Below, one piece after another: positions 8,339 to 16,324 of a stretch of 64,000 nucleotides of DNA. The translations under genes were made by a program, and so were the position numbers. Source of the DNA: Thalassospira profundimaris (GTDB taxonomy: Bacteria; Pseudomonadota; Alphaproteobacteria; Rhodospirillales; Thalassospiraceae); contig NZ_JPWI01000010.1 in the NCBI RefSeq assembly GCF_003326795.1, positions 124,001-188,000 on the forward strand, in the 5' to 3' direction. A model generated the notes under the pieces. The model was not told where the DNA came from. It saw only the letters and a list, made by a program, of their open reading frames with translations, and made no database searches. Position 1 is the stretch's first letter. Each line of letters begins with the position of its first letter.

Positions 8339-9836
8339 CGGTGTGGCTCCCGGACTCGAAGGCAAGATGGGCGATGGCATCAACCGTTACGGCGTCGTGT
8401 TCAAGTGCGCCGCATTGAAGGCCATGCGCCATGACGACAACCCGGTCGGCAAGTTGTTCGATCTCGTCAAAGTCAGACGAAATCAGAACAACGCCTAATC
8501 CCTTGGCAGCCAGTTCACGAATAAGACGGTAAATGTCGTTGCGGGCGGCAACGTCAACACCACGGGTAGGTTCATCAAGGATCAAAACCCGTGGGTCAGC
8601 GGCCAGACATTTCGCCAGCAGGACCTTTTGCTGGTTCCCGCCGGAAAGACGACCGGCCTGTTGTCCTTCGCCCTCGCATTTGATGCCAAGGCTTTGACGG
8701 AATGCGTCAAAGGCAGATGTCTCGTCCTTGCGTTTCGGGAAGAAACCCAGACGATGCATGGTGTAGCCAGACATGTTCCATGCAAGGGATGCCTCAAGGA
8801 ACAGTCCGTTTTGCTGACGGTCCTCGGGCAGATAGACCAGACCGGCATCGACACAGTCACGCGGCGAACGTTTGGTCAGCGGGGTGCCCAGAAGATTGAG
8901 GTTGCCGCCGCGTGCCGGACGCAAACCAAACAGGGTTTCTGCAAGCTCAGACCGACCGGCACCGACAACACCGGCAAGGCCGACAATCTCGCCCGCCCGA
9001 ACATTAAACGAAATGTCGCGGAAACCTTCGCCACTGAAGCGGTCAATTTCCAGAACCACATCGCGTGTGCCGAAATCAATATCGTTGGCCGCACGTGCAA
9101 CCGGTTGGGCCGATTGCACGGTTTTGGTCATGGCTTCGACGATCTGATTGTCGTCATATTCGCTAAGCGGGCCGGATAGAACAATTGCACCATCGCGCAA
9201 AACGCTGATCACGCTGCAAATTTCGCGAATCTCGCGGAGCTTGTGCGAGATAAAGAAGATGCCAACACCCTGTGCTCTGAGCTGACGGACGCGGTCAAAC
9301 AGGGCGTTTGCCTCGTGCGGGGTCAGGGCCGATGTCGGTTCATCAAGAATAAGGACACTGGCCTTGCGAATCAGGCCGCGCATGATTTCGACAATCTGGC
9401 GGTCGGCAATTTCAAGTGTTGCGGCCTGCGCATCAAGATCAAGCGAAACCGCAAGATCGCGCAGCAGGGCTTCTGCCTCGGCGCGCAGGGCGCGCGGTTT
9501 GGCCTTGAGACCAAGACAGATATTTTCCAGCACGGACTGGTTAGGAAGGATGTGAGCTTCCTGCGGGACAAGATAGAGACCAAGCGCCTGTGCGGCAGAT
9601 GGAGATGCCTTGCCCAGAAGCTGTTCATTGATTTCGACCGTTCCCTGGTCAGCATCAACCAGACCGGCGATGGTTTTCATCAAGGTGGATTTACCCGCGC
9701 CGTTCCCGCCCAGAAGAGCGTGAACCTGCCCGGCTAGCAGTTCGATATTGATCCCCTTGAGAACCGGTGTTCCGCCATAGGATTTCCATATGTCGGCAAC
9801 ACGGACTGCGATCCGGGATGTTGTATTCTGTTCCAT
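8331..9836 (-). CDS. lsrA: AI-2 ABC transporter ATP-binding protein LsrA
   Basis: This 501-residue protein has two tandem ABC domains. The first has GGNGAGKST (Walker A, near residue 45) and ILDEPTSAL (Walker B). Its signature-like segment, LEIADRQIVEIMRGL, is relaxed, as usual in this subfamily. The second has GVVGAGRSEL, the LSGGNQQKVLLAKCL signature and ILDEPTRGVDVAAR. I chose ATG 9836 (MEQNTTS), with an AGG 9-11 bases upstream, over ATG 9854, which has no ribosome site and lies in the candidate operator. First gene of the minus-strand lsr transcript; powers AI-2 import. Confidence 0.93.
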   Translation of the reverse strand: MEQNTTSRIAVRVADIWKSYGGTPVLKGINIELLAGQVHALLGGNGAGKSTLMKTIAGLVDADQGTVEINEQLLGKASPSAAQALGLYLVPQEAHILPNQSVLENICLGLKAKPRALRAEAEALLRDLAVSLDLDAQAATLEIADRQIVEIMRGLIRKASVLILDEPTSALTPHEANALFDRVRQLRAQGVGIFFISHKLREIREICSVISVLRDGAIVLSGPLSEYDDNQIVEAMTKTVQSAQPVARAANDIDFGTRDVVLEIDRFSGEGFRDISFNVRAGEIVGLAGVVGAGRSELAETLFGLRPARGGNLNLLGTPLTKRSPRDCVDAGLVYLPEDRQQNGLFLEASLAWNMSGYTMHRLGFFPKRKDETSAFDAFRQSLGIKCEGEGQQAGRLSGGNQQKVLLAKCLAADPRVLILDEPTRGVDVAARNDIYRLIRELAAKGLGVVLISSDFDEIEQLADRVVVMAHGLQCGALEHDAVTVDAIAHLAFESGSHTDA

Positions 9837-9850
9837 CCCTAGGAGCCTGT

Positions 9851-9877
9851 TCATTTGTTTTTATGAAAAACATTTGA
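9851..9877. promoter_or_regulatory. Candidate LsrR operator, lsrA side
   Basis: The 27-bp element TCATTTG-N13-CATTTGA has the same arm length and spacing as the element at 10014-10040. It shares the internal TTT..ATGAA core with it but is a less perfect inverted repeat. It overlaps the predicted -10 and start region of the lsrA promoter, as expected for a repressor site. Confidence 0.55.
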
Positions 9878-9900
9878 TCGCATGATTCCAAATTCGTCAA
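9872..9900 (-). promoter_or_regulatory. Predicted lsrACDB promoter
   Basis: On the minus strand TTGACG (9895-9900) and TCAAAT (9872-9877) are spaced by 17 bp. The -35 hexamer is identical to that of the divergent lsrR promoter, and the -10 overlaps one arm of the candidate operator. Confidence 0.5.
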
Positions 9901-9920
9901 CAAGCATGATTTTTTGATGA

Positions 9921-9951
9921 TTTCGCTGATATCCAAGGATATTGAGCGAAA
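9921..9951. repeat. Large palindrome in the centre of the lsrA-lsrR intergenic region
   Basis: Outer arms TTTCGCT (9921-9927) and AGCGAAA (9945-9951) and inner arms ATATCC (9929-9934) and GGATAT (9937-9942) pair, with a single-base asymmetry between them, giving 13 of 13 paired arm positions. It lies midway between the two divergent promoters. It may bind a second regulator or a further LsrR dimer; its role is unknown. Confidence 0.6.
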
Positions 9952-10004
9952 ATGTGCTGCGATGCGGAAAGTTTTTATGCAATTCCATGTCGTGCGCACA
10001 GCTG

Positions 10005-10033
10005 TTGACGTGATCATTTGTTTCATGAATAAT
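10005..10033 (+). promoter_or_regulatory. Predicted lsrRKG promoter
   Basis: TTGACG (10005-10010) and AATAAT (10028-10033) are separated by 17 bp and match the sigma-70 consensus well. The spacer and -10 are covered by the candidate LsrR operator at 10014-10040, which predicts autorepression. Transcription would start near 10040, about 32 bases before lsrR. Confidence 0.65.
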
Positions 10034-10040
10034 CAAATGA
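10014..10040. promoter_or_regulatory. Candidate LsrR operator, lsrR side
   Basis: A perfect inverted repeat, TCATTTG (10014-10020) and CAAATGA (10034-10040), has a 13-bp centre (27 bp in all). It shares layout and left arm with 9851-9877. It overlaps the predicted lsrR promoter spacer and -10. Confidence 0.6.
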
Positions 10041-10071
10041 ACATCAAAACAGAATTTCAGGGACTGGAAAT

Positions 10072-11016
10072 ATGGCGTCGGACGGAAGCGACTGGAGTTA
10101 TGCGGATGCGGAGGAGGAAACTCTAACCCGTATTGCGTGGTACTACTATAACGATGGCATGACCCAGGGCGAAATCGGCGACAAGCTTGGTCTTTCGCGT
10201 ATCAAGGTTTCCCGTCTGCTCGAAAGCGGTCGACGAACCGGCATCATTCAGGTGCGGATCAATTCCCGGTATCAGGGCTGTCTTGAACATGAACAGCGTC
10301 TTTTGGATGCCTGGGGCCTTCGCGAAGTACGTGTTGTGCCGAATCTGGAAAACGGTGATCTGAACGAGCGTCTTGGTCAGGCGGCTGCGCAGTTTCTGAT
10401 GCAGCGTCTGGGGAACGACGATCTTCTTGCTGTGGGTTGGGGGGCGACGGTCAGTCACACCATTCAGCGCATCGGGCATATGGCCAATGAACGCAATGTA
10501 TCGCTGGTCAGTTTGACCGGCGGGGTTGCGACCTATGTTGACGGGATGCGCACCGCGAACTGGGGCAGCAGTGTCCATCTGTTACCGGCACCGCTTGTGG
10601 TTTCCGAGGATTCGGTCGCCCGGGCCCTGATGGGTGAGCCGGGCATTTCCAACGTTCTCGAGATGGCGATGAATGCTGCCTATCAGCTTGTCGGTATCGG
10701 CGAATTGAATAACGAGTCGACCGTGGTCCGCAGTGGCTATGTCACCCCGGCCGAGGTCGAGCCGCTGCGCCGCAAGGGTGCGGTGGGCGACATCCTGTGT
10801 CAGTTCTTTGATGATAATGGCGATGTGCTTGATCTGTCGCTGCATCAGCGTGTGATCGGGGCACGTCTTGAATCCCTGAATAAATCAAAGAACGTCATCG
10901 CTGCGGCGGGTGGCGATGGCAAGGTGCGCGCGATCCGTGCCGCCCTTAAAGGAAAATATGTCGACATCCTGATAACGGATGAAAAAACGGCAGAAAAATT
11001 GTTGGAGGAAGTCTAG
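10072..11016 (+). CDS. lsrR: SorC-family repressor LsrR
   Basis: This 314-residue protein has an N-terminal helix-turn-helix (RIAWYYYNDGMTQGEIGDKL, then GLSRIKVSRLLESGR, about residues 21-55). The SorC sugar-phosphate-binding domain follows, with VGWGATVSHTI, LTGGVATYVDG, GIGELNNESTVVRSGY, RRKGAVGDILCQFFD and AAAGGDGKVRAIRAALKG. It aligns along its length with LsrR, which is released from DNA by phospho-AI-2. It heads the lsrR-lsrK-lsrG transcript, with lsrK 3 bp after its stop, so regulator and inducer-producing kinase are made together. Confidence 0.93.
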   Translation: MASDGSDWSYADAEEETLTRIAWYYYNDGMTQGEIGDKLGLSRIKVSRLLESGRRTGIIQVRINSRYQGCLEHEQRLLDAWGLREVRVVPNLENGDLNERLGQAAAQFLMQRLGNDDLLAVGWGATVSHTIQRIGHMANERNVSLVSLTGGVATYVDGMRTANWGSSVHLLPAPLVVSEDSVARALMGEPGISNVLEMAMNAAYQLVGIGELNNESTVVRSGYVTPAEVEPLRRKGAVGDILCQFFDDNGDVLDLSLHQRVIGARLESLNKSKNVIAAAGGDGKVRAIRAALKGKYVDILITDEKTAEKLLEEV

Positions 11017-11019
11017 GCA

Positions 11020-12585
11020 ATGTCAGCAGGAGATTACCTGCTTGCGGTCGATGCCGGAACAGGCAGCGGTCGGGCAGTTGTGTTTAATCGCGATGGTCAT
11101 CAGCTTGGCGCATGCCAGCGTGAGTGGTGGCATAAGGAAGACCCGCGTTTCCCCGGTTCAATGGATTTTGATGTTGAGGGCAACTGGAAACTGATTTGCG
11201 ACTGCATTGCCGGTGCGCTGTCCGAAGCCGGTGTTTCAGGTGACGAAATTGCCGCCGTCAGTGCGACTTCCATGCGCGAGGCGATTGTTGCCTTTGATGC
11301 GGATGGCAAGGAAATCTGGGCGTGTGCCAATGTTGACGGTCGTGCCGTTGATCAGGTGCGCGAGCTTAAGGAAAGCTTCCCGGGTGTCGAGGAAGACCTT
11401 TACGGCAAGACCGGGCAGACCTTTGCGCTGGGCGCCTTGCCACGGCTTCTCTGGATCCGTCAGCAGATGCCAGACATCTATGAAAAGATTGATCGCATTG
11501 CGATGCTCTCGGACTGGGTGGTTGCCCGTCTTTCGGGGGTAATCGCATCTGATCCGTCCAATGCCGGGACTACCGGTATTTTCGGATTGAAGGAACGCAA
11601 CTGGTTGCCCGAGGCCATGCGTGCGGTTGGTCTGCGTGATGATATCTTCCCGCAAGCATGTGAAACCGGAACGGCTGTTGGTCATGTCACTGCAAAGGCC
11701 GCCGCAGAAACCGGCTTGTCGACCAAAACCGCCGTTGTTGTCGGGGGTGGTGATTGCCAGTTGGGTACGGCTGGTCTTGGTGTCACCGGGATCGGGGATT
11801 GCGCGGTTCTGGGCGGAACGTTCTGGCAGCAGATCGTCAATGTCGATCAGAACCTGACCGACCCGTCGATGAATTTGCGCATCAATCCGCACGTGATCAC
11901 CGGCCTTAATCAGGCCGAGGCGATCAGCTTCTTTGTCGGGGCTGTGATGCGCTGGTTCCGTGATGCCTTCGGGCAAGCAGAACTTGCGCAGGTCGATGAT
12001 CCCGGCAAGGCCTATACCCTGCTGGAAAACCAGTCAAAGAATGTGCCGCTTGGCGCGCACGGGGTTATTCCGATTTTCTCCGATGTGATGCGCTATGGCA
12101 GCTGGTATCACGCCGCCCCGTCTTTCCTTAATCTCAGCATTGATCCGGAAAAATCCGGTAAGGCCGTCTTGTTCCGTGCCTTGCAGGAAAATGCCTGCAT
12201 CGTGGCCGCGCGGAACCTGGAAGCGATCTTTGCGCTTAGTGGTAAACGTCCGGAGCAGATCGTGTTCGCTGCAGGTGCGGCAAAAAGCCCGCACTGGTCG
12301 CAAATGCTGGCCGATGTGACCGGTATTCCGGTTGCAACACCGGTGATCAAGGAAGCAACCGCACTTGGTTGTGCCGCAGCCGCGGCTGTTGGTGGCGGTT
12401 TGCATCATGATCTTGCCGCTCTTGGGCGTGAATGGGTGCGGTGGGAGAATACGTTCGAGCCCAACGACAAGGTCAAAGCCGATTACGACGCATTGGGTGA
12501 ACGCTGGGCGCAGGCCTATGCCGCGCAGCGCCAATTGGTCGATCAGGGGGTTACGACCTCCATGTGGAAAGCGCCGGGCATCTGA
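11020..12585 (+). CDS. lsrK: Autoinducer-2 kinase LsrK
   Basis: This 521-residue FGGY-family carbohydrate kinase opens YLLAVDAGTGSGRAVVFN, the first phosphate-binding loop. It has the LsrK-specific stretch REWWHKEDPRFPGSMDFDVE and VSATSMREAIVAFD, and a C-terminal VFAAGAAKSPHWSQMLADVTG motif of the family. The enzyme phosphorylates imported AI-2 (DPD) in the cytoplasm to the LsrR ligand. It starts 3 bp after lsrR; lsrG follows after 47 bp. Confidence 0.93.
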   Translation: MSAGDYLLAVDAGTGSGRAVVFNRDGHQLGACQREWWHKEDPRFPGSMDFDVEGNWKLICDCIAGALSEAGVSGDEIAAVSATSMREAIVAFDADGKEIWACANVDGRAVDQVRELKESFPGVEEDLYGKTGQTFALGALPRLLWIRQQMPDIYEKIDRIAMLSDWVVARLSGVIASDPSNAGTTGIFGLKERNWLPEAMRAVGLRDDIFPQACETGTAVGHVTAKAAAETGLSTKTAVVVGGGDCQLGTAGLGVTGIGDCAVLGGTFWQQIVNVDQNLTDPSMNLRINPHVITGLNQAEAISFFVGAVMRWFRDAFGQAELAQVDDPGKAYTLLENQSKNVPLGAHGVIPIFSDVMRYGSWYHAAPSFLNLSIDPEKSGKAVLFRALQENACIVAARNLEAIFALSGKRPEQIVFAAGAAKSPHWSQMLADVTGIPVATPVIKEATALGCAAAAAVGGGLHHDLAALGREWVRWENTFEPNDKVKADYDALGERWAQAYAAQRQLVDQGVTTSMWKAPGI

Positions 12586-12632
12586 CCTGGCAAGAAAATT
12601 GATCGAAGTGAATTAATCAAAAAGGATAAATC

Positions 12633-12938
12633 ATGCTCGTACAAATGGTGCATATTGAAGTCAAACCGGGACATGTCGATGAATTCATCGAGGCATTCCG
12701 GATCAACTATGAAGGAACGCGCAAAAACGAAGAGGGCAACCTGCGTTTTGATGTGCTGCGCGACCCGGAAAATGAACATAAGTTCATGATTTACGAAGTT
12801 TTCAGTTCCGAAGATGCTTTTCAGGCGCATCGCCAGACCGAACATTACAAGGAATGTGTGCGTCGCATCGACCCGATCATCACCGGCCCGCGCACGAAAA
12901 CCTATTTCAACGCGGAAATGGCCGATTACCTTTCCTGA
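12633..12938 (+). CDS. lsrG: LsrG, (4S)-4-hydroxy-5-phosphonooxypentane-2,3-dione isomerase
   Basis: This 101-residue protein has the antibiotic-biosynthesis-monooxygenase (ABM) ferredoxin-like fold. It matches LsrG in EFIEAFRINYEGT, EGNLRFDVLRDPEN, FMIYEVFSSEDAF, AHRQTEHYKECV and ITGPRTKTYF. LsrG isomerises phospho-DPD to 3-hydroxy-2,4-pentanedione 5-phosphate. In enterobacteria LsrG works with the thiolase LsrF; here no lsrF is present and the aldolase is on the divergent transcript. AAGGAT precedes the start and a strong terminator follows. Confidence 0.9.
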   Translation: MLVQMVHIEVKPGHVDEFIEAFRINYEGTRKNEEGNLRFDVLRDPENEHKFMIYEVFSSEDAFQAHRQTEHYKECVRRIDPIITGPRTKTYFNAEMADYLS

Positions 12939-12987
12939 GGTAATCAGTCCGTCTTTCGGGCGGTCTGTCAGCGTCCGAAGATATAAC

Positions 12988-13014
12988 AAAGCCCCGGTAT
13001 AATGCCGGGGCTTT
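12988..13014 (+). terminator. Rho-independent terminator after lsrG, likely bidirectional
   Basis: Arms AAAGCCCCGG (12988-12997) and CCGGGGCTTT (13005-13014) flank a 7-base loop and are followed by GCTTTATATTATAT on the plus strand. It separates lsrG from the convergent dsbA-like gene. Confidence 0.88.
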
Positions 13015-13054
13015 GCTTTATATTATATCTATAGATCCGGTTTGACCGGGTTGA

Positions 13055-13750
13055 TCAGGCTTCGCTTTCGGCCTCGGCCAGAATTTCGTCACCCTGTCGG
13101 GCGATCTCGGAGAGGGCCTGTTCAAAGACCTCTGGTGGATGGCCGCCGGAAATGGCGAATTTGCCGTTAATGACATAGGTCGGAACCGAGCTGATGCCTG
13201 CTTCGCCGAATTCGTCTTCCTCGGCGCGGACTTCCCTGGCGAATTCATCGCTGGCAAGAATTTCCGCCGCACGTTCCGGCGACAGTCCGACGTCCTCGAC
13301 CGCACGTGTGAGAACACCGTGATCAGACATATTGTCCCCACCCTGGAAATAGGCCGCAAACAGATTAAGCTTAAGCGCGGTTTGCTGGCCGTATGCGCCT
13401 TCCTTGCCAGCCCAATAGAGCAGGCGGTGGGCATCAAAGGTGTTGTAGATGCGGCTGTCCGAGCTGAAATGGATCGGGAAACCGACATTTTCGGCCATCA
13501 TGGTAATGCGTGCGCGATTGTCCGCACTCTGGTCAGCAGTAAGACCGTATTTTTCCTTGAGGTGCTCGGCGAGGTCCTGACCTTCTGGCGGCATGTCACG
13601 GTTCAGTTCGAACGGATGCCAGCGCAGTTTAACATCGATCTCGCCATCAAGACGGCTGATGGCATCTTCAAGGTTCTTATACCCGATAATGCACCAGGGG
13701 CAGACAACGTCCGAAACGATGTCGATCTGCATGGGAATGGCGTTCGTCAT
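13055..13750 (-). CDS. DsbA-family oxidoreductase, FrnE type
   Basis: This 231-residue thioredoxin-fold protein has the active site CPWC at 17-20 (DVVCPWCIIGYKNLEDAI), a helical insertion, and the cis-proline motif SSVPTYVINGKFAISGGHPPE. There is no signal peptide, so it is cytoplasmic, as is usual for the FrnE/2-hydroxychromene-2-carboxylate isomerase-like branch. Such proteins act in thiol-disulfide exchange under oxidative stress. It is monocistronic between the lsrG terminator and a small unknown gene. Confidence 0.9.
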   Translation of the reverse strand: MTNAIPMQIDIVSDVVCPWCIIGYKNLEDAISRLDGEIDVKLRWHPFELNRDMPPEGQDLAEHLKEKYGLTADQSADNRARITMMAENVGFPIHFSSDSRIYNTFDAHRLLYWAGKEGAYGQQTALKLNLFAAYFQGGDNMSDHGVLTRAVEDVGLSPERAAEILASDEFAREVRAEEDEFGEAGISSVPTYVINGKFAISGGHPPEVFEQALSEIARQGDEILAEAESEA

Positions 13751-13930
13751 TGGTAAGCCTTGCGTTATGTAATTCGATACTGCCCATCACATAATAGGTA
13801 TGGGGCCAAACGCAAGAACAGATCGCAAAGCTTTATGCGAAAGAGGCTGGTGCACATCTTTACGAATGCCGGGCACAAGGCATCGGAAGGTCATATCGGA
13901 AATCGGAATGCGGAAAACGGGAGCCGGGTT

Positions 13931-14191
13931 TCAGCTTGGTCCATCTGTCGGACTGCGCCGGGCATTGTCGACCATATATTCTGCGAATGTTTCAAGGATC
14001 GGGCAAGACCAGTCAGCACGCATACGTTCGCCGTCACGTTCCCATTCGCCGTACCAGCGTTCGTCGATGTCGCGGAAAATGGTGTAATGGGCGAACCTGT
14101 CTGATGCCGTCCAGCAATTCTTGCCTGTGCGTTGCCAGGTCAGACCGGCAAGCATCATTATATCAACGCTGGAGGTGGCTTCATATGCCAT
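13931..14191 (-). CDS. Small hypothetical protein
   Basis: ATG 14191 (MAYEATSSVDIMM) gives 86 residues, with a TAGGGA ribosome-like site upstream; an upstream TTG is the only alternative. The protein is rich in aromatic and charged residues (TGKNCWTASDRFAHYTIF, DERWYGEWERDGERMR) and has no membrane segment or known motif that I recognise. The composition looks like a real soluble domain rather than a shadow frame, but nothing in the context gives a role. Confidence 0.5.
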   Translation of the reverse strand: MAYEATSSVDIMMLAGLTWQRTGKNCWTASDRFAHYTIFRDIDERWYGEWERDGERMRADWSCPILETFAEYMVDNARRSPTDGPS

Positions 14192-14494
14192 CGTCGATGT
14201 CCCTAGACCGCGGAGGGTGTGCTTCAAACTGCGGCGCAGTATCCGCAGGCTTTACAATGTATGGTAGAGTTAAGCATTGAAAGGTGGGGGTTACAACCAT
14301 TCAAGGGGACAGGTGAGCTATTCTTAAGGTGGGTGCAGGGTGGGATAGGGTGGAAAACGTCCCGAGCAGCCTGATTTGCGTAATGCTGTTGCGCTGAGGG
14401 GTGTTTTGCGGCAATTTGCCAGACCCGTTTACCGGAAAGAGCCGATCCGTAAGGGAAAGCAAGGCCACCCGGAAAGAGAATTCGATCAGTTGGA
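14192..14494. other. Intergenic stretch upstream of cimA without recognisable gene
   Basis: These 303 bases separate the small unknown gene from cimA. I see no convincing coding frame, no T-box or leader peptide with branched-chain amino acid codons, and no strong sigma-70 promoter or terminator hairpin. The cimA promoter must lie here but I cannot place it. Confidence 0.5.
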
Positions 14495-16114
14495 ATGAAT
14501 ATGTCAGACAAGCGCGTCTATCTCTATGACAGTACCTTGCGCGACGGGCAGCAGACCCAGGGCGTGGATTTTTCGGCCGCGGACAAGACCGCGATTGCCA
14601 AGGCACTGGACGAATTGTCGATTGACTATATTGAAGGTGGTTGGCCGGGGGCAAATCCGACCGATGATGCATTCTTTGCCAATCCGCCCAAGCTTAAGAA
14701 TTCCAAACTGACCGCTTTTGGCATGACGCGTCGTGCCGGCCGTTCGGCATCAAATGATCCGGGGCTGGCAAGCCTCGCGCAGAATGCGCCGATCGTTTGT
14801 ATGGTGGGCAAAAGCTGGGACTTTCAGGTCACCGAGGCACTGGGGATCGAGCTTGATGAAAATCTGGCGATGATTTCGGAATCCATTGCCCATCTGAAAT
14901 CACAAGTTTCCGAAGTCATGTTCGATGCCGAGCATTTCTTTGATGGCTATAAAGCCAACCGGGACTACGCGCTTTCGGCGATCAAGTCGGCCTATGAAGC
15001 CGGTGCGCGCTGGGTGGTTTTGTGTGACACCAATGGTGGCACGCTGCCGGACGAGATTTTTGACATCGTGACCGATGTTTGCTCAGTCATTCCGGGCGGC
15101 AACGTTGGCATTCATTGCCATAATGATACGGAAAACGCGGTCGCGAACTCGCTTGCGGCGGTGCGTGCGGGGGCGCGACAGGTGCAGGGCACGCTGAATG
15201 GTCTGGGCGAGCGTTGCGGCAATGCCAACCTGATTTCGATCATTCCGACCCTGATGCTCAAGATGGGATATGATGTTGGTATCTCGCATGAACAACTGAC
15301 CCATTTGCGCCGGATTTCGCATGTTCTTGACGAGCGCCTGAACCGCGAACCGTTGCGTCAGGCAGCCTATGTCGGTGACAGTGCCTTTGCGCATAAGGGC
15401 GGGCTTCATGTATCTGCTGTGGAAAAGAACCCGGCTTGTTACGAGCATGTCGAACCGGAACTGGTCGGGAACCAGCGCCATATCCTTGTGTCCGATCAGG
15501 CGGGGCGTTCGAATATTCTGGCCCGTTTCCGTGAAATCGGTGTCGAGGTCGATCCAAAATCCGAAGCGATTGGCAAGCTGGTTGAAACCGTCAAGCAGCG
15601 CGAGTTTGACGGTTATGCCTATGACGGGGCCGAAGCCAGCTTTGAACTTCTGGCCCGCAAGGCGATGGGCGAGCTTGATCGTTATTTCCGTGTGACATCG
15701 TTCCGCGTGATTGACGAACGTCGCTGGGTTGATGAGCAGGACGAGCAGGTCATCACCATGTCCGAAGCCACCGTCAAGGTCGTGGTCGGCGAAGACCAGT
15801 TCATGTCGGTCGCCGAAGGTAACGGTCCGGTCAACGCCCTTGATGCCGCCTTGCGCAAGGTTCTGGTAACGGTGCCGGAATATCGCGAAGCGGTCGAGCA
15901 GATCGAACTGATCGATTATAAGGTCCGCATCATAACCCGTGGCGATGGCACGCGCGCGGTGACCCGCGTCATGATCGAAAGCCGCGACAAGGATGGCAAT
16001 AGCTGGTCGACGGTTGGTGTTTCGACCAACATTATCGAGGCGTCCTATAACGCGCTTCGCGATTCCATTACCTATAAGCTGTTCAAATCCAGCGTACGCA
16101 GCCAGCACGGCTAA
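14495..16114 (+). CDS. cimA: (R)-citramalate synthase
   Basis: This 539-residue protein has an HMG-like/DRE-TIM barrel: YDSTLRDGQQTQGVDFS at the N-terminus (catalytic Arg-Asp), HCHNDTENAVANS metal ligands, and GTLNGLGERCGNANL. A C-terminal LeuA-type allosteric dimer domain lies at about residues 400-530. The ETVKQREFDGYAYDGAEASF segment and overall length fit CimA rather than 2-isopropylmalate synthase. It condenses pyruvate and acetyl-CoA to citramalate for isoleucine synthesis. The start is ATG 14495 or 14501 (MSDKRVYLYD); the latter has GGA 7 bases upstream. Confidence 0.92.
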   Translation: MNMSDKRVYLYDSTLRDGQQTQGVDFSAADKTAIAKALDELSIDYIEGGWPGANPTDDAFFANPPKLKNSKLTAFGMTRRAGRSASNDPGLASLAQNAPIVCMVGKSWDFQVTEALGIELDENLAMISESIAHLKSQVSEVMFDAEHFFDGYKANRDYALSAIKSAYEAGARWVVLCDTNGGTLPDEIFDIVTDVCSVIPGGNVGIHCHNDTENAVANSLAAVRAGARQVQGTLNGLGERCGNANLISIIPTLMLKMGYDVGISHEQLTHLRRISHVLDERLNREPLRQAAYVGDSAFAHKGGLHVSAVEKNPACYEHVEPELVGNQRHILVSDQAGRSNILARFREIGVEVDPKSEAIGKLVETVKQREFDGYAYDGAEASFELLARKAMGELDRYFRVTSFRVIDERRWVDEQDEQVITMSEATVKVVVGEDQFMSVAEGNGPVNALDAALRKVLVTVPEYREAVEQIELIDYKVRIITRGDGTRAVTRVMIESRDKDGNSWSTVGVSTNIIEASYNALRDSITYKLFKSSVRSQHG

Positions 16115-16142
16115 ACCCGACGCCTTTGAACGCTGCATCATG

Positions 16143-16170
16143 CGACCGGGCAGTCTCTGCCCGGTCGTTT
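16143..16170 (+). terminator. Rho-independent terminator after cimA
   Basis: Arms CGACCGGGCAG (16143-16153) and CTGCCCGGTCG (16157-16167) flank a 3-base loop and are followed by TTTGT. It lies 28 bp after the cimA stop. Confidence 0.85.
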
Positions 16171-16272
16171 GTATTTGGGGCGGGGGATGGATGCCGTGGA
16201 GCAATGTGATCGCAACTTGCCGTCATCGAGACTGGCGCGAATGGTTGGCTTTTGCTAAGTAAGCGCCAATAT

Positions 16273-16290
16273 TGACGGAAATATCCGTCA
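16273..16290. repeat. 18-bp perfect inverted repeat upstream of trmJ
   Basis: TGACGGA (16273-16279) and TCCGTCA (16284-16290) flank AATA, 34 bp before the trmJ start. It has the shape of an operator for a dimeric regulator, or a small mRNA hairpin. No regulator is suggested by context. Confidence 0.5.
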
Positions 16291-16324
16291 CCAACCCGCA
16301 TTTGACGACCGGAGATCTGACCCG

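Noticed and set aside
5251..12585. Locus as an ordinary ribose or rhamnose importer
   Set aside because: LsrB contact residues, the LsrR and LsrK whole-length matches and the presence of lsrG together indicate AI-2 rather than a sugar.
15083..16204. 373-codon open frame antisense to cimA
   Set aside because: Shadow of a strongly coding gene; composition is that of reverse-complemented codons.
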